Source: Agarilytica sp045430305 (GTDB lineage Bacteria > Pseudomonadota > Gammaproteobacteria > Pseudomonadales > Cellvibrionaceae). From it: a stretch of DNA of 64,000 bases. A program made the position numbers and the translations under genes. This document shows, piece after piece, positions 46,073-53,526 of the stretch (the stretch's first letter is position 1; each line of letters begins with the position of its first letter). The DNA lies in the NCBI GenBank assembly GCA_045430305.1, contig JAILXW010000001.1, positions 930,001-994,000 on the forward strand. Direction: 5' to 3'. Under the pieces are notes generated by a model that was given only the letters and a program-made list of their open reading frames with translations, was not told the DNA's origin and made no database searches.

Positions 46073-46088
46073 AGCAAGAGATATGCCA
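46073..46088 (-). promoter_or_regulatory. Sigma54 promoter candidate for fliL
   Basis: Minus-strand TGGCAT (46088-46083), N5, TTGC (46077-46074) followed by T. This differs from the consensus TGGCAC-N5-TTGC at one position. The predicted start of transcription is about 30 bases before the fliL ATG. fliL operons of polar-flagellated gammaproteobacteria are known RpoN/FleQ targets. Confidence 0.75.
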
Positions 46089-46190
46089 TTGTTTTAGCGC
46101 ACATTATGGTAGAAACGCACGAGAAAGTGCGCGCCTACTTATAAAATAGACGGGATTTAGAATTTTTGGAGATAGAAAGGGGGTAGAAAG

Positions 46191-46232
46191 CACTGATTGC
46201 ACCTACTTATTACAAAGCAGTGCGCATCAGTG
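46191..46232 (-). terminator. Hairpin downstream of fliK
   Basis: CACTGAT-T-GCAC (46191-46202) pairs with GTGC-GC-ATCAGTG (46220-46232): 11 pairs with a small internal bulge. It lies 28 bases after the fliK stop and upstream of the fliL promoter. The U-run is weak (CTTTCT). Confidence 0.5.
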
Positions 46233-46259
46233 TTTAAGAACTTACCATTTGATTATTTT

Positions 46260-47969
46260 TTAAGCATAGTGGTCCACACCATATGTTGTGGTGACGGTTT
46301 GCAATGTTTTCTCTGCATGCTCTGCCGATTCTGCGTCTTCACCCGATGCAAGCTGATTACCAGATTCGTCGGCTTCATCTTCAGGTTCTTGCGAAGGCTG
46401 GTCACTCACGTCGACATCAACTAGGTCGATACCCTGCTCTTGTAATAATTCTTTTAGCCTGGCAACACTTTGATCTAAGGCATCTCTCACATTCGCATTC
46501 GCCGTAACAAAACTCACCGATGCTTGATCTTGATTGATGACCACTTTTACCTGTAAGGGGCCAAGCTCAGGAGGGTCTAATTGCAGCTCTGCAAATTTTA
46601 ACGACTGAGAAGCCATCATTGCGGAACGTTCTGCCACCATGTTCGCCCAACCATTTTCACCAAACGTAATAGAAACGGGCAGCTGCACCCGACCAGCGAT
46701 ATTCGATGCAAAGTTACTCAAAGATGGTGTTATTGCCGCGTTAGAACTTGCGCTAGCATGTGTAGGCGTTTGTGATGTTGGATGTGTAGTGTTGTCACCG
46801 AACAGTTGTGAAAAGTTTTGCAGGCTTTCATTCATCACTTTGCCTTCACCAAGCGGGTTCAGCATTGCGGCCACCCCCTCAGGTTGTGCAAGTTTGCTAC
46901 TGACAGCATTATTTTTAATACCTACAGTATTCTGGTTCGCGGTAGCCGTTTGTTCATCACTCAGCACTTTGCTCGTGAGTTTTTCTACCGTAGAGCTTAA
47001 TACGAATGCTTTAGTACTTTGCTCTGGCGTCTGTAGCGCATCATCTACCACGGAGGCTTTCGTAAAGCCGGCGTTTAATTCAGACTGGTTTAACGCAGCC
47101 TTGAGTTGTTGTTGCCCTGTTGCGACATTAAGACCTTCGGCCCCCAAACCCAGCTTACCTACACCCGGGTTTTCTGTGCTTTGCTGTTGACCTAGGGCAA
47201 ACCCAATTTCTGAAGCGGGTACTTGCCCGAGCGCATGTGTAGTGCCGGTTTCTATTGAACCCTCTTCGGTGTTTTGGCTGCCATCAACAACACTTTGAGC
47301 CAACGCTGCATTACTGTTGAGAGCATGCGTGCTCATACCCGCAGTATCTGGCACTAATTCATCTGGCACTAACTCATCTGATGCTAATTCGCCAGACATT
47401 AAAGGTGTTTCCGCCGTTTGCCCAACAACATTACCAACGGCATCACTTTCAAACATGGCGCTTTCAAATTCAGAAGTTACGTCACCTTGCCCTGCAGTTT
47501 GTGCCAAATTTGTTTCTGTTGACTCGGTTACAACGCCACTTTCAGACGGTTCTTCCACACTGGCTTGTGCTTTGTGTTCGCCACCGCCGGCTACCGTTTG
47601 TTCTGCAACGTTTGATTTTTTTGATTCTACTTTGCTGTTTGGGTTGCCCCCATTAGCGTCAGTATCGCCATGCTGCGAAGTGTGGGGTTTACCCTTCGCT
47701 ATTTTCTCTGCCGAGCGTACGGCCGCGGGTTTTTCTTCGGTAGAGGCATTCACCGCACCAGCACGACTTTCTCGAGGTTCAGGGCGCTCTTTAGGGCGAA
47801 CATCTTTACGTGCCTTGTCTCTACGCTCGACGGTTTCCGAACGTTTATTGTCAAAAGTTTCTTTGAAAGAAGGCCCACCTTTTTCGCTGGTGGTCATATT
47901 TTTCATAAGCGTCGTGGCGCCAGTATCCAATTCCGGCGAGAGATTTAACGAAGTGCTTAACGCGGTCAT
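46260..47969 (-). CDS. fliK: Flagellar hook-length control protein FliK
   Basis: 569 residues from ATG 47969, preceded by AAGGGG 5 bases away; the frame extends to GTG 48020 without a ribosome site. FliK proteins have a long, variable Ser/Thr/Asn-rich N-terminal ruler part (here about 1-430) and a conserved C-terminal switch domain, visible as SITFGENGWANMVAERSAMMASQSLKFAELQLDPPELGPLQVKVVINQDQASVSFVTANANVRDAL. It binds FlhB to end hook growth. A 15-bp minisatellite lies in the ruler part (47347-47391). A sigma54 promoter candidate is upstream. Confidence 0.92.
   Translation of the reverse strand: MTALSTSLNLSPELDTGATTLMKNMTTSEKGGPSFKETFDNKRSETVERRDKARKDVRPKERPEPRESRAGAVNASTEEKPAAVRSAEKIAKGKPHTSQHGDTDANGGNPNSKVESKKSNVAEQTVAGGGEHKAQASVEEPSESGVVTESTETNLAQTAGQGDVTSEFESAMFESDAVGNVVGQTAETPLMSGELASDELVPDELVPDTAGMSTHALNSNAALAQSVVDGSQNTEEGSIETGTTHALGQVPASEIGFALGQQQSTENPGVGKLGLGAEGLNVATGQQQLKAALNQSELNAGFTKASVVDDALQTPEQSTKAFVLSSTVEKLTSKVLSDEQTATANQNTVGIKNNAVSSKLAQPEGVAAMLNPLGEGKVMNESLQNFSQLFGDNTTHPTSQTPTHASASSNAAITPSLSNFASNIAGRVQLPVSITFGENGWANMVAERSAMMASQSLKFAELQLDPPELGPLQVKVVINQDQASVSFVTANANVRDALDQSVARLKELLQEQGIDLVDVDVSDQPSQEPEDEADESGNQLASGEDAESAEHAEKTLQTVTTTYGVDHYA
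47347..47391 (-). repeat. Three 15-bp tandem units inside fliK
   Basis: Units of 15 bases (tctggcactaattca, tctggcactaactca, tctgatgctaattcg) encode repeated acidic ASDELVPDELVPD residues in the ruler region. They are in frame. Confidence 0.7.
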
Positions 47970-48079
47970 TACGGCCCCTTGAACTAAGAAATTGCTTATG
48001 TATTGGTCTAATTTGGACACACAGCCAAACGAACGCGCTTGTTATATGCGGCGCATGTGGTTGTATCAAGGGGGGTATT

Positions 48080-48094
48080 GCAGAAGCTGTGCCA
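48080..48094 (-). promoter_or_regulatory. Sigma54 promoter candidate for fliK
   Basis: Minus-strand TGGCAC (48094-48089), N5, CTGC (48083-48080). The -24 element is perfect and the -12 has one change. Transcription would begin about 100 bases before ATG 47969. Confidence 0.65.
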
Positions 48095-48113
48095 GAAACT
48101 AACTAACTGATTT

Positions 48114-48455
48114 TTATACGCTTTTTTTAAGAAGCTCACTTACGACGGCAAGCTTTTGCTCGATGGCGGCCATTTGTTGCAGCTCATTTTTTAAGGTGCC
48201 CTCTTCTGCCTGAGTTTCGAGTATTTGGCATAGGTCTGCGAGGGGGTTAACGCCAATGTTACGACAACTGCCTTTGAGACCATGTACTTGATGACGCAGC
48301 TCGTTTATGTCGCCATTGTCTAAACCAACCTGCATGGCCTTATAGCGTTGTCTGGAATCTTGTAGGAAGGTATCCACTAGCTCATCAAACTTATCGCCAA
48401 GAAGGTCTTTAAGCATTGCTAGGTTGTTTTCGTCGATTTCTTCGCTCACGGTCAT
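48114..48455 (-). CDS. hptB: Hpt-domain phosphotransfer protein, HptB-like
   Basis: 113 residues, a single Hpt domain with phospho-acceptor His58 in RHQVHGLKGSCRNIG. In Pseudomonas aeruginosa HptB receives phosphate from several hybrid kinases and passes it to HsbR. Here it directly follows the HsbR-like gene (49 bases), matching that module. The symbol rests on gene context, since Hpt domains are hard to tell apart by sequence. Confidence 0.8.
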   Translation of the reverse strand: MTVSEEIDENNLAMLKDLLGDKFDELVDTFLQDSRQRYKAMQVGLDNGDINELRHQVHGLKGSCRNIGVNPLADLCQILETQAEEGTLKNELQQMAAIEQKLAVVSELLKKSV

Positions 48456-48504
48456 TCAGCTCTTGGGTCTTTAATTTCAATATACGATAACGTGACTCGG
48501 GTGT

Positions 48505-50223
48505 TTATTCTTCAATATTCCAGCGGTACTGAACTTCAATATCATTGCCCGGTTCATGAATATTAATAGATTCTGCAAGCTCTGAAATAAGCGTTAAACC
48601 GCGACCAAAGAGACGCTTGTCTTCATCGCCTGTTGTCGAAGGCCGCTTAAAGCCTTTACCTGAATCTTTCACGCGAATAATCAACAAACCACCGTCTTCA
48701 TCGGCGTAATGCGAGAGATTGAAACTGACATGGCCACTCGCCAGGGCATTCAGGTGCTCGTTGCGCTGATTGTAATAGGTCGCGAACCCATCAGGCGAAG
48801 ATTTTAATTCAGACGATAACCCTAATACGCCATGCTCTAACGCATTGGTATAGAGTTCCGCCAATACAGTGTATAGCGGTGTTCGGTGCTGCCGCAGCCC
48901 AGGCACTTCAGAAATAATGTTCATCAATAGGGGCAATGGATCAAACTCTTTAAGACTGCTCTCGGGCAAATCAAAGTTCATATTCCAATCGGCGAGACTT
49001 CCGTGTTTGCGCTCTGTCACGTGTTCAACCTCAGCCTTGACATCAATGTCTTGCATTTCAATTTGAACGAGCGACATATCATCGTCTTTGCCCGACGACC
49101 CGATGTAACCTTGCACCTCAGATAAAATTGTATCGAAAAGGTCTTCTTTGCCTGGGTTATCGTATAGAACCTGATGTAAGCGCTCTTCACCAAACATTTC
49201 ACCATTTAGGTCTCGCGCTTCGAAGGCGCCGTCAGACCACATATATAAGCGATCGCCATACTCCAACTGAAAGCTTGTTGCCTCACCATTAAAACTGTTG
49301 CTCGGCAACACGCCCAGAGGCAAGTTTTGTGACGGTATTAATTCGTATTCGTCTCGACTTGCGTGGTAGAGAAAGGCTTCGGGCAAGCCGCCATTCCAGA
49401 CTTTTATACTGTGCTCTTTAAAGTTGATGTCGACACATATGGCGCAGCAAAAAAAACCAATCGGCAGAATGTCGTTCAGTTTCTGATTAATCTCTCGCAG
49501 AATATCGCTAACACTAAACCCTTTACGTACCATGCCGTAAAAGGTGGAAGCTAAAGGCATGGAGCCAATCGCCGCAGGTAAACCATGCCCGGTAAAGTCG
49601 CCCAGCATAACAACCATGTTACCGTTAGGGCTAAACTCAGACACCAATACATCACCATTAAACACCGCCAGCGGAGACATGTAGTGGCGAATGTTGCCCA
49701 TATCTAAACAGCCTCGGTGCGCAATTTTATCAAAGACTTGCTTGGCAACCGTTTGTTCTTGAATGAGATGACGATTGTGCTCTTCAATCTGCGCTTTTTG
49801 TTCAAGCAGCACTGAGTGCATGCGGCGCAAACGCCCAAAAGCCTTGATTTTTGAGTTTAAGACCGCTTGATTGTAGGGCTTGGGGATAAAATCGTCGCCG
49901 CCAGATTCGAGGCACTCGACGAGCGATTCTTGATCACTTAATGATGTTAAAAATATAATCGGAACAACGTTTTCCGTATTACTTTCACGAATGTTACGTG
50001 CGACATCAATGCCGCCCATGTTCGGCATTAACACATCGAGTAAGACTAGATCGGGGCTTTCTTCATTGTAAGCCTCTAAGGCTTCGAGACCATCGCTCAC
50101 ACCAATTGCGGTATGGCCCGCTTTGGTCACAATGGTTTCAAGTATGAGACGATCAGTTGCAGAATCTTCTGCAATAAGAATTTTAAATGAATCGCTAGGT
50201 TCGGTATTCAATCGAGCCACCAC
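48505..50223 (-). CDS. hsbR: Response regulator with PP2C phosphatase and anti-sigma kinase domain, HsbR-like
   Basis: 572 residues: a receiver domain (about 15-130) with phospho-Asp63 in LLDVLMPN, a short coiled linker, a SpoIIE-type PP2C phosphatase (about 190-390; VVMLGDFTGHGLPAAIGS, MWSDGAFEARD), and a C-terminal GHKL kinase domain (about 430-570; LAELYTNALEHGV, VKDSGKGF). This exact three-domain order is that of HsbR, which dephosphorylates or phosphorylates the STAS protein HsbA depending on its own receiver state. The GTG start is uncertain because TAAGGA abuts it. Confidence 0.88.
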   Translation of the reverse strand: MVARLNTEPSDSFKILIAEDSATDRLILETIVTKAGHTAIGVSDGLEALEAYNEESPDLVLLDVLMPNMGGIDVARNIRESNTENVVPIIFLTSLSDQESLVECLESGGDDFIPKPYNQAVLNSKIKAFGRLRRMHSVLLEQKAQIEEHNRHLIQEQTVAKQVFDKIAHRGCLDMGNIRHYMSPLAVFNGDVLVSEFSPNGNMVVMLGDFTGHGLPAAIGSMPLASTFYGMVRKGFSVSDILREINQKLNDILPIGFFCCAICVDINFKEHSIKVWNGGLPEAFLYHASRDEYELIPSQNLPLGVLPSNSFNGEATSFQLEYGDRLYMWSDGAFEARDLNGEMFGEERLHQVLYDNPGKEDLFDTILSEVQGYIGSSGKDDDMSLVQIEMQDIDVKAEVEHVTERKHGSLADWNMNFDLPESSLKEFDPLPLLMNIISEVPGLRQHRTPLYTVLAELYTNALEHGVLGLSSELKSSPDGFATYYNQRNEHLNALASGHVSFNLSHYADEDGGLLIIRVKDSGKGFKRPSTTGDEDKRLFGRGLTLISELAESINIHEPGNDIEVQYRWNIEE

Positions 50224-50276
50224 TCCTTAGCCGCTGTTAGACTTAGATAATAACCAGACCTAAACAAGCGCAAGAC

Positions 50277-50585
50277 TCAAAGAATAGAAAAGAGCTGTTC
50301 GAAGCTCGAAATCGCAAAGATTTTTTTCACTTCAGGAGAACAGTTCTTAATCGTAATATTCGCTTTATCGCCGCCGGCGTGATCACGTAAGACTAATAAC
50401 ATACCTAGCGCAGAACTGTCTAAATGCACGGTGTTGGCCAAATCAACTTCGTAACTTTTTACGTCATTGACTTCAACATTTTCAAAGCTGCGTCGAAACT
50501 GCTCTAGCGAGGAAGCATCGAAACGCCCCTCAATTGCAATAGTTAACACTTCACCGTTACTAGATAGAGATGATGTGATGGACAT
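50277..50585 (-). CDS. hsbA: STAS-domain anti-sigma antagonist, HsbA-like
   Basis: 102 residues, a single STAS domain with the phosphorylatable serine motif LDSSALGML (Ser57/Ser58). In Pseudomonas, unphosphorylated HsbA binds the anti-sigma factor FlgM and phosphorylated HsbA acts on the diguanylate cyclase HsbD. It is followed by the HsbR-like gene 53 bases on. First gene of the three-gene module. Confidence 0.85.
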   Translation of the reverse strand: MSITSSLSSNGEVLTIAIEGRFDASSLEQFRRSFENVEVNDVKSYEVDLANTVHLDSSALGMLLVLRDHAGGDKANITIKNCSPEVKKIFAISSFEQLFSIL

Positions 50586-50887
50586 ACAAAATGCTTCCTG
50601 ATGAGTATTTCATTCTAATTTTTGGTGTTGTCACTAAGAGAACACTCGCACAACCGATACCATTGCAGTAAACCCATGTATTGGCTATTAATGTTCGGGT
50701 TCTCACTCTGACGTTCTATTTTACATGGTCTCTGTTTTGGTAGTCGATTTGTCTCATCGTCTGCACACCAAAACTTAGCACCTGGCCGCCAGTGTAACGT
50801 AAGTTAACATGATAATACGCGCCAGCACTCGAACACAAACACCTGAACACGCACGACGCCTTACCTACTTTTACAAGCATAGCCCAT
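50586..50887. other. 302-bp gap between cheB and hsbA-like gene
   Basis: This gap separates the che run from the hsb module and probably contains the hsbA promoter. TGGTAT-N5-GTGC on the minus strand is a poor sigma54 match and I do not call it. No clear terminator for cheB was found. Confidence 0.4.
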
Positions 50888-51958
50888 TTACTTGAACGCG
50901 TTCGCTAGAATATCACCCGCGATTCGATCTAATGGCAGCACTTTTGTAGCACCGCCCATTTTTACCGCGGCCCCCGGCATGCCCCATACAACACTGCTTT
51001 CTTCATCTTGTGCAATCGTGTGACAGCCCGCCTCTTTCATGTGTAGCAACGCCTCTGATCCATCGTTCCCCATGCCCGTCAGAAGCACCCCCATACAATT
51101 CGTCTTTGCATGCGCAAGTACGGAATCAAATAACACTGTTACTGAAGGTCTATGACGGTTAACAAAATCACTTTGTTCCAGCTGGCAGACAAAACCACTT
51201 GCGCCTCTTCTAATCGACAAATGGCTGTCACCCGGGGCTATATATACATGCCCGGGTTGAAGCACCTGGTTATTTTCCGCCTCGTGTACCTCGACGAGAG
51301 AAGCTGCATTCACTCGCTTCGCGTACGATCTACTGAATGATTCTGGTATATGTTGCACCACTACAACAGGCGGGCAATTTACTGGCAAGGCAGTAATCAC
51401 TTCTTTAATCGCTTCGGTTCCACCAGTAGAAGCGCCTATGGCACAGATGAAATTTGGCCTTAAAAGCTTTTTACTGACCAGGCCAGCATTTATTTTTGCC
51501 TTTTCTTGTAAGACCGAGGGCGAGACATTATCTTGGAAAGGTTTTACCCGAGCTTTTGCCGCACTCACCACTTTTTCTATAATGGTTTCACGCGCATGCT
51601 CTAATGACCCGCCACCATCGGTTTTTGGTTTTGGTACAAAATCAACTGCACCTAACTCTAACGCTTCAAGGGTTGAAGGCGCGCCTTCTTGTGTAAGCGT
51701 TGATATCATTACCACCGGCATCGGCCGCAAACGCATCAAGTTTTTTAAAAAACTGATGCCGTTCATTTTCGGCATTTCTATATCTAGCGTTATCACATCA
51801 GGGTTGTGCTTTTTAATTAGGTCACGCGCTTCGAAGGCATCTTTTGCTTGGTCGATCACTTGCAACCTTGAGTCTGAATCAAGAATTTCTGTTAGCACGG
51901 CTCGTATTAACGCCGAGTCATCAACAACAAGAACCTTTATTAGTGAACCTTTAGCCAT
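50888..51958 (-). CDS. cheB: Chemotaxis protein-glutamate methylesterase CheB
   Basis: 356 residues from ATG 51958; the frame extends five codons to TTG 51973, which is less likely. A receiver domain (Asp59 in TLDIEMPKMNG) precedes the methylesterase domain with Ser in GASTGGTEAI, His in VVVQHIPESF and Asp in LTGMGNDG. It removes methyl groups from, and deamidates, the receptor. Last gene of the che run, 52 bases after cheD. Confidence 0.96.
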   Translation of the reverse strand: MAKGSLIKVLVVDDSALIRAVLTEILDSDSRLQVIDQAKDAFEARDLIKKHNPDVITLDIEMPKMNGISFLKNLMRLRPMPVVMISTLTQEGAPSTLEALELGAVDFVPKPKTDGGGSLEHARETIIEKVVSAAKARVKPFQDNVSPSVLQEKAKINAGLVSKKLLRPNFICAIGASTGGTEAIKEVITALPVNCPPVVVVQHIPESFSRSYAKRVNAASLVEVHEAENNQVLQPGHVYIAPGDSHLSIRRGASGFVCQLEQSDFVNRHRPSVTVLFDSVLAHAKTNCMGVLLTGMGNDGSEALLHMKEAGCHTIAQDEESSVVWGMPGAAVKMGGATKVLPLDRIAGDILANAFK

Positions 51959-52009
51959 TTTAATTTGTTCCAAACCAAATCAATTTTAATATCTTTAAGA
52001 TCAACAACC

Positions 52010-52645
52010 TTAAAAGAGTTCCACTTCGCCCTGATCGGGTTTTTTCTTCATCGTTTCGAAGTATTCAAGTTCACGTTTTTGGATTGTGTTATTAGCAGTT
52101 GTTCGTAAGCGCTTGAGCTTTACAGAACCTGTATCAGGAAAATATAAAACTTTTCGTGGGCAATTACTGCCTACATCTTCCGCAAGAATACTCATACCTT
52201 CATTTGCGATAAACTGTTTAACAAAATCGATATTACGAGCGCCAATATCAATATTACTGATGGACGAGAGTACTTTACCGCCACCGAATATTTTAATTTC
52301 TAAAGAGGATTTCTTGCCACCAAGCTTAAGTATTTCGTTAACCAAGAACTCCATAGCCCAATTACCATATGCAAGTTCAGCGGTTATTGCAGACCGACCG
52401 GAATGGTTTTGTTGCACTGGAAGCATAAAATGATTCATTCCCCCCACACCTAAGCGTGTATCGCGAATACAGGCTGCAATACATGAACCAAGCACGGTTA
52501 CGATCATTTCACCAGTTTTACTGACGTAACATTCGCCAGGCAATATCTTCGCCGTTGGCTGGCGCATACGCGGATCCCAGTAGCGATTAATATGCTCAAA
52601 CCCTTGAAGCGCTGGCGTAGTAATTTTTTGACGTAACAAAGACAC
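52010..52645 (-). CDS. cheD: Chemoreceptor glutamine deamidase CheD
   Basis: 211 residues. The catalytic Cys is in VLGSCIAACIRD and the His in GVGGMNHFMLP, with FGGGKVLS following. It deamidates receptor glutamines. GTG start at 52645 follows AGGAATC, 5 bases after the cheR stop. CheD occurs in Che2-type and Bacillus-type clusters but not in enteric bacteria. Confidence 0.95.
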   Translation of the reverse strand: MSLLRQKITTPALQGFEHINRYWDPRMRQPTAKILPGECYVSKTGEMIVTVLGSCIAACIRDTRLGVGGMNHFMLPVQQNHSGRSAITAELAYGNWAMEFLVNEILKLGGKKSSLEIKIFGGGKVLSSISNIDIGARNIDFVKQFIANEGMSILAEDVGSNCPRKVLYFPDTGSVKLKRLRTTANNTIQKRELEYFETMKKKPDQGEVELF

Positions 52646-52650
52646 GATTC

Positions 52651-53505
52651 CTAGGCACTCCTTTGATAAATAGTACGCCCACAGCTACGGAATCGCGTGG
52701 TAATGTTATGTAAACTTTCTGAGTGCCCAATAAACAGCATGGCGTCTTCAGCTAATATGTCCGCGTAACGATCGAATAGTATCCGCTGTGTATCAGCGTT
52801 AAAGTAGATCACCACATTACGACAAAAAATCACGTCAAAAGGCCCCTTCATCGGCCATTCATGCAACAAGTTCAACTGTTTGAAAGTAATTAGATCAGCA
52901 GCACTATGTTTTACTTTTACATGTTCTTTGGATTTATCAATCGACAAAAATCTTCTGTATTCATCAGGAATACCTTCTGCCCGTTCAACACTATATACGC
53001 CAGTCTTGGCCTTCTCGACGACATTAGAGTCCAAATCCGTCGCTAAAATTTTGACATCCCAGTTTTTTAATTGAATGCAAGACGCGAGCGTCATGGCAAT
53101 TGAATACGGTTCTTCACCTGTCGAGCAACCCGCTGACCACACACGTAAACGACGAGATTTGGCATTGGTTTTGATAAGTCTAGGAATAACGGTTGATTTT
53201 AAATACTCGAAGTGATGTTTCTCACGAAAAAAAGAGGTGAGATTTGTGGTAATCGCATTAACGAATTCTGTCGTTTCTTCAGAACCCGTTTGACCAAGTA
53301 GCTCACAATAGCTGGCGAAGTTTGGAACACGTAGGCGTCGCAAACGTCGTGATAGGCGGCCATAAACCATATTCCGTTTATGCTCACTTAATGTGATGCC
53401 GGTAATGGTGAACGCGAGTTCTTTGATACGTTGAAAATCGTTATCGGTCATAGGGAATTCTCTTTCAGAGAAATCCCTAATATCTTTTTTTACCGCATTA
53501 TTCAT
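52651..53505 (-). CDS. cheR: Chemotaxis protein methyltransferase CheR
   Basis: 284 residues. N-terminal helical domain, then the SAM-binding SAGCSTGEEPYSIAM and the ILATDLDSNVVEKAKTGVYS, FDVIFCRNVVIYF segments. It methylates receptor glutamates. The adjacent receptor ends in a CheR-tethering pentapeptide. An alternative start at ATG 53451 is possible. Confidence 0.96.
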   Translation of the reverse strand: MNNAVKKDIRDFSEREFPMTDNDFQRIKELAFTITGITLSEHKRNMVYGRLSRRLRRLRVPNFASYCELLGQTGSEETTEFVNAITTNLTSFFREKHHFEYLKSTVIPRLIKTNAKSRRLRVWSAGCSTGEEPYSIAMTLASCIQLKNWDVKILATDLDSNVVEKAKTGVYSVERAEGIPDEYRRFLSIDKSKEHVKVKHSAADLITFKQLNLLHEWPMKGPFDVIFCRNVVIYFNADTQRILFDRYADILAEDAMLFIGHSESLHNITTRFRSCGRTIYQRSA

Positions 53506-53526
53506 CTGGGTTTTCGCTCTTATCGC

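Noticed and set aside
47317..47982. 221-codon ORF antisense to fliK
   Set aside because: It mirrors the Ser/Thr/Asn-rich FliK ruler region and has no domain.
50625..50680. TGGTAT-N5-GTGC as a sigma54 promoter for hsbA
   Set aside because: Both elements deviate from consensus too much to be called.
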